In this document: positions 59,755-64,000 of the stretch, piece by piece | How positions within the stretch are numbered: position 1 is the first letter of the stretch | Layout: every line of letters begins with the position of its first letter | Assembly (NCBI GenBank): GCA_028551475.1 | Contig: CM052360.1 | Location: 2,158,501 to 2,222,500 of the forward strand | Length of the DNA: 64,000 bases | Direction: 5' to 3' | Source of the DNA: Casuarina equisetifolia | Lineage: Eukaryota; Streptophyta; Magnoliopsida; Fagales; Casuarinaceae | Notes under the pieces: model-generated | The model's input: only the letters and a program-made list of their open reading frames with translations | Told to the model about the DNA's origin: nothing | The model's database searches: none | Translations under genes and position numbers: made by a program

Positions 59755-60170
59755 ACTTTACAACTCGGAACGGGAACTACACTTAAAAAAAGCGAAAGTA
59801 AAACGGACTGACAGAAGGAGGAACAAACCTGCAAGAAGGCTCTCGGAGAGACTAACGATGAAAAAGCATGTTATACTGTCAAGGTGAAGGTTCCGGTGGG
59901 TTTGTTCCTCCGTGACCACATGTCGGTCATGCGGGTGGTCACCGGTACCGTGAAGGCGAAGGTTGCGGTGGGCTCAAACGGGATACAGGTGAAGAACATT
60001 TACCTGTCCTGTGATCCCTAGATGCGTCACCGGATGGGAAGAATTGAGGGTCCTCTTTTTAGGACCTACGCACCTGGCTCTATGAGCAATGCTTTCTTTG
60101 TATCTTCCTTCGCCTTTCTTACTTTTAAGCTTGATACACTGTATTGTCGTTGGACAATAACGTCTCTTGC
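59755..60170 (+). pseudogene. Alkenal double-bond reductase exon-1 relic
   Basis: Aligns with the promoter-proximal part, exon 1 and start of intron 1 of the gene at 61920. Recognisable are VVTGTVKAKVAVGSNGIQVK and NIYLSCDP followed by a stop (TAG about 60019), then RIEGP. Differences from the paralogue: the TATATA box is changed (CTTTACAACTCGG against CTATATAACTCGG), the start codon region is altered, and the donor GTGAGC reads ATGAGC. No later exon follows. It is a dead partial duplicate. Confidence 0.85.
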
Positions 60171-61027
60171 CGTAAAGAAGAGGATTTTTTTTTTTTTGAG
60201 AAAATACAAATTTATATTAATAAAAAGTAATGTACAAAGACATAAATTTTATTTATTTAGACTAAAAAATTTTAACATATAAGGCATTAATAACCTAAAG
60301 TAATTACTATTTTTAACATATCTCTTCATAATATATATAAGACATTTATAAAAGTCCTTACTACAACTAAGAGAGTAATGAGGTGAAATTATGAGGGAAC
60401 AAATTTATGATGATGGTTATAGTAAGCTTTGTAATATTAGAGTATATTTCTAGTCTTATGTGCTTTGAATGCTATTAATACAAATTGTATTTTAAAATAA
60501 AAAATGTCATAGATTAGCTAATATCTCACTCGAGGCATATAGAATTTAGAAAGGAAATATATCTCCCTTTTTGTTCTTGTTTTTGAGATGAGTTAACCGA
60601 GGCCGAGTTGCCACAGTGGACTTTCACTTTTGCTGATGAGTGACTTGGGAAGGACTTCTTTTAAAAATGGTGGCTGCAAATGCCACCACACACGTTGGAG
60701 GCCTGAGACCACGAATTATTAGAGGCATGAAATCAGAAGGCTTTACACTGCCGACATGGTTTTCGAATGAGGTTAGGGAACCTGTTAAGTATAATTGAGG
60801 GCGTTGTAAGGCAACTTTACTTCAAAAGAAAAAATTAATAACAATACAACAATGAATATGAACGGCGGGTAGGAGTTACTTAATATTATCTATCTTATAA
60901 TTAATTAAAAAAATAAACTCTCTAACGACATATTGAGCATAACTTTAGAAGATAATATCTTATGTATGCAACCCTCAGCTTATAATGATTTATGACGGGA
61001 TATATTACTCCTGTGGAGGTAATAAAG
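60171..61027. other. AT-rich DNA with a repeat shared with the BIR-like intron
   Basis: 60612-60900 is the partner of the intronic repeat 57765-58050. Nothing else was recognised. Confidence 0.4.
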
Positions 61028-61401
61028 GAGATTCCATCAAATGGTGGGTTTTGCATATTTAACATGCATCCTATCCATCACTATCAGAAAAAGAAAAATA
61101 GATGACAAAGCAATCAATGTCATTCTACAAGCCATACGGGGGAGAAAGGGATAAGTTTGGCCAATGTAGCTTCTCCGTGATTCGTCAGCTCCCTTGCTTA
61201 TCTTCGTCTTCCTGCTTCAATTTTTTTTAATGTATTTTTTGGGGAAATTCTTGTAAGATTCCTCTGGCATCTTCGAGGTTTTACATATTTAACACTTGTC
61301 CCATACATCATAATCACAAAAAATAAAATTGCTGGAAGATTCCTTTAGCAACTTCAAGGTTTTACATATTTAACATGTGTCCTATCCATCATAATCACAA
61401 A
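61028..61401 (+). repeat. Three direct repeats upstream of the reductase gene
   Basis: Copies of about 65 bp at 61028-61090, 61255-61320 and 61336-61401. They share GATTCCWYY, GGTTTTACATATTTAACA and TCCTATCCATCA-AATCA phrases. The last two are almost adjacent. A neighbouring phrase CAATGTAGCTTYTCCGTG / TTCGGTG also occurs twice (61161 and 61423). No coding potential. Confidence 0.7.
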
Positions 61402-61832
61402 GTAGATGGCATAGCCATCGGTCAATGTAGCTTTTCGGTGGTTTGTCGTCTTACATTTTTTTGTTTCCCCTTTTCTTGAAATTTCTTTTCTACAAGAATG
61501 ACTGGGACACCTTAATGCAGTGAAAAAGAAATCCTAATCGCGATCAATAATGTCATTTATCAAAGTTTAATATGTATTTTGTATTATTCAAAGATACTTT
61601 ATTTTTTATGGGTTAATTTAAAAAATAAATCTCCTAATATAACATTAAAAATTAGCTTTTAAATGAAATAACTCTTTATTTTTTTATAAATAATTTCAAA
61701 ATGAGAATTATAATAAAATTACATATGTATTATATATTTTACCCTAATTTTTTACCCTATGCGATCTATTGAAGCAGATGGGGAGTTCAGATAAAAGAGA
61801 CACGTATCGTTATTCAATCCACACACTGTCAC

Positions 61833-61838
61833 TATATA
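61833..61838 (+). promoter_or_regulatory. Reductase TATA box
   Basis: TATATA in CACTATATAACTCGGGA, 82-87 bases before ATG 61920. The corresponding site in the 59.8-kb relic is mutated. Confidence 0.65.
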
Positions 61839-61889
61839 ACTCGGGACAGGAACCGCATTTGAAGTGAAACGGACAGACGTAGCAACTAA

Positions 61890-64000
<2,111 letters not shown>

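Overview
The window is nuclear DNA of a eudicot plant, probably a woody one. TIR-NBS-LRR (TNL) resistance genes, which grasses lack, lie beside pollen-type exopolygalacturonases, an LRR receptor pseudokinase, a plant Ty1/copia element and AT-rich intergenic DNA. Genes have GT-AG introns and there are no operons. I cannot name the species from sequence alone.

Region 1 (1-30.4 kb) is a decayed TNL cluster on the + strand. Three full-length copies (1.7-5.8, 12.0-16.0 and 25.5-29.7 kb) share one exon plan: TIR; NB-ARC; linker; LRR; a C-terminal jelly-roll exon (C-JID); and, in two copies, a tiny last exon. A 0.34-kb relic of a fourth copy lies at 9.5 kb. All three long copies carry disabling changes, but the TIR exon of the third is intact. 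A 5'-truncated LINE abuts the first copy, and a Ty3/gypsy fossil and SINE-like sequences lie between copies. Just downstream of the second copy (16.3-20.5 kb) sit two exons of a HUA2-like PWWP-domain gene without its first exon. Its last exon runs into an unusual Gln/Arg/Glu-rich coiled coil built from a degenerate CAG/CGG/GAG tract.

Region 2 (31.7-55.6 kb) is a GH28 exopolygalacturonase cluster. PG1 and PG2 are on the - strand and PG3 on the + strand. All three are intact, with exons of 444, 290, 229 and 219 bp and a 393-residue secreted product. PG2 and PG3 are head to head. A conserved block lies upstream of PG1-PG3, and a shared TATA context precedes all four copies. PG4 (+) is a pseudogene whose first exon is split by a young, whole-looking Ty1/copia element (49128-54315) with near-identical 408-bp LTRs and a 5-bp target duplication.

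Region 3 (56.4-64 kb) holds an intact two-exon inactive LRR receptor-like kinase of the BIR type, then an exon-1 relic of an NADP-dependent alkenal double-bond reductase, and then the first two exons of an apparently working paralogue that runs off the window.

The immune genes (TNLs, BIR-like) and pollen wall genes (PGs) are neighbours, but nothing in the sequence ties them into one pathway. The main theme is tandem duplication followed by different modes of decay.
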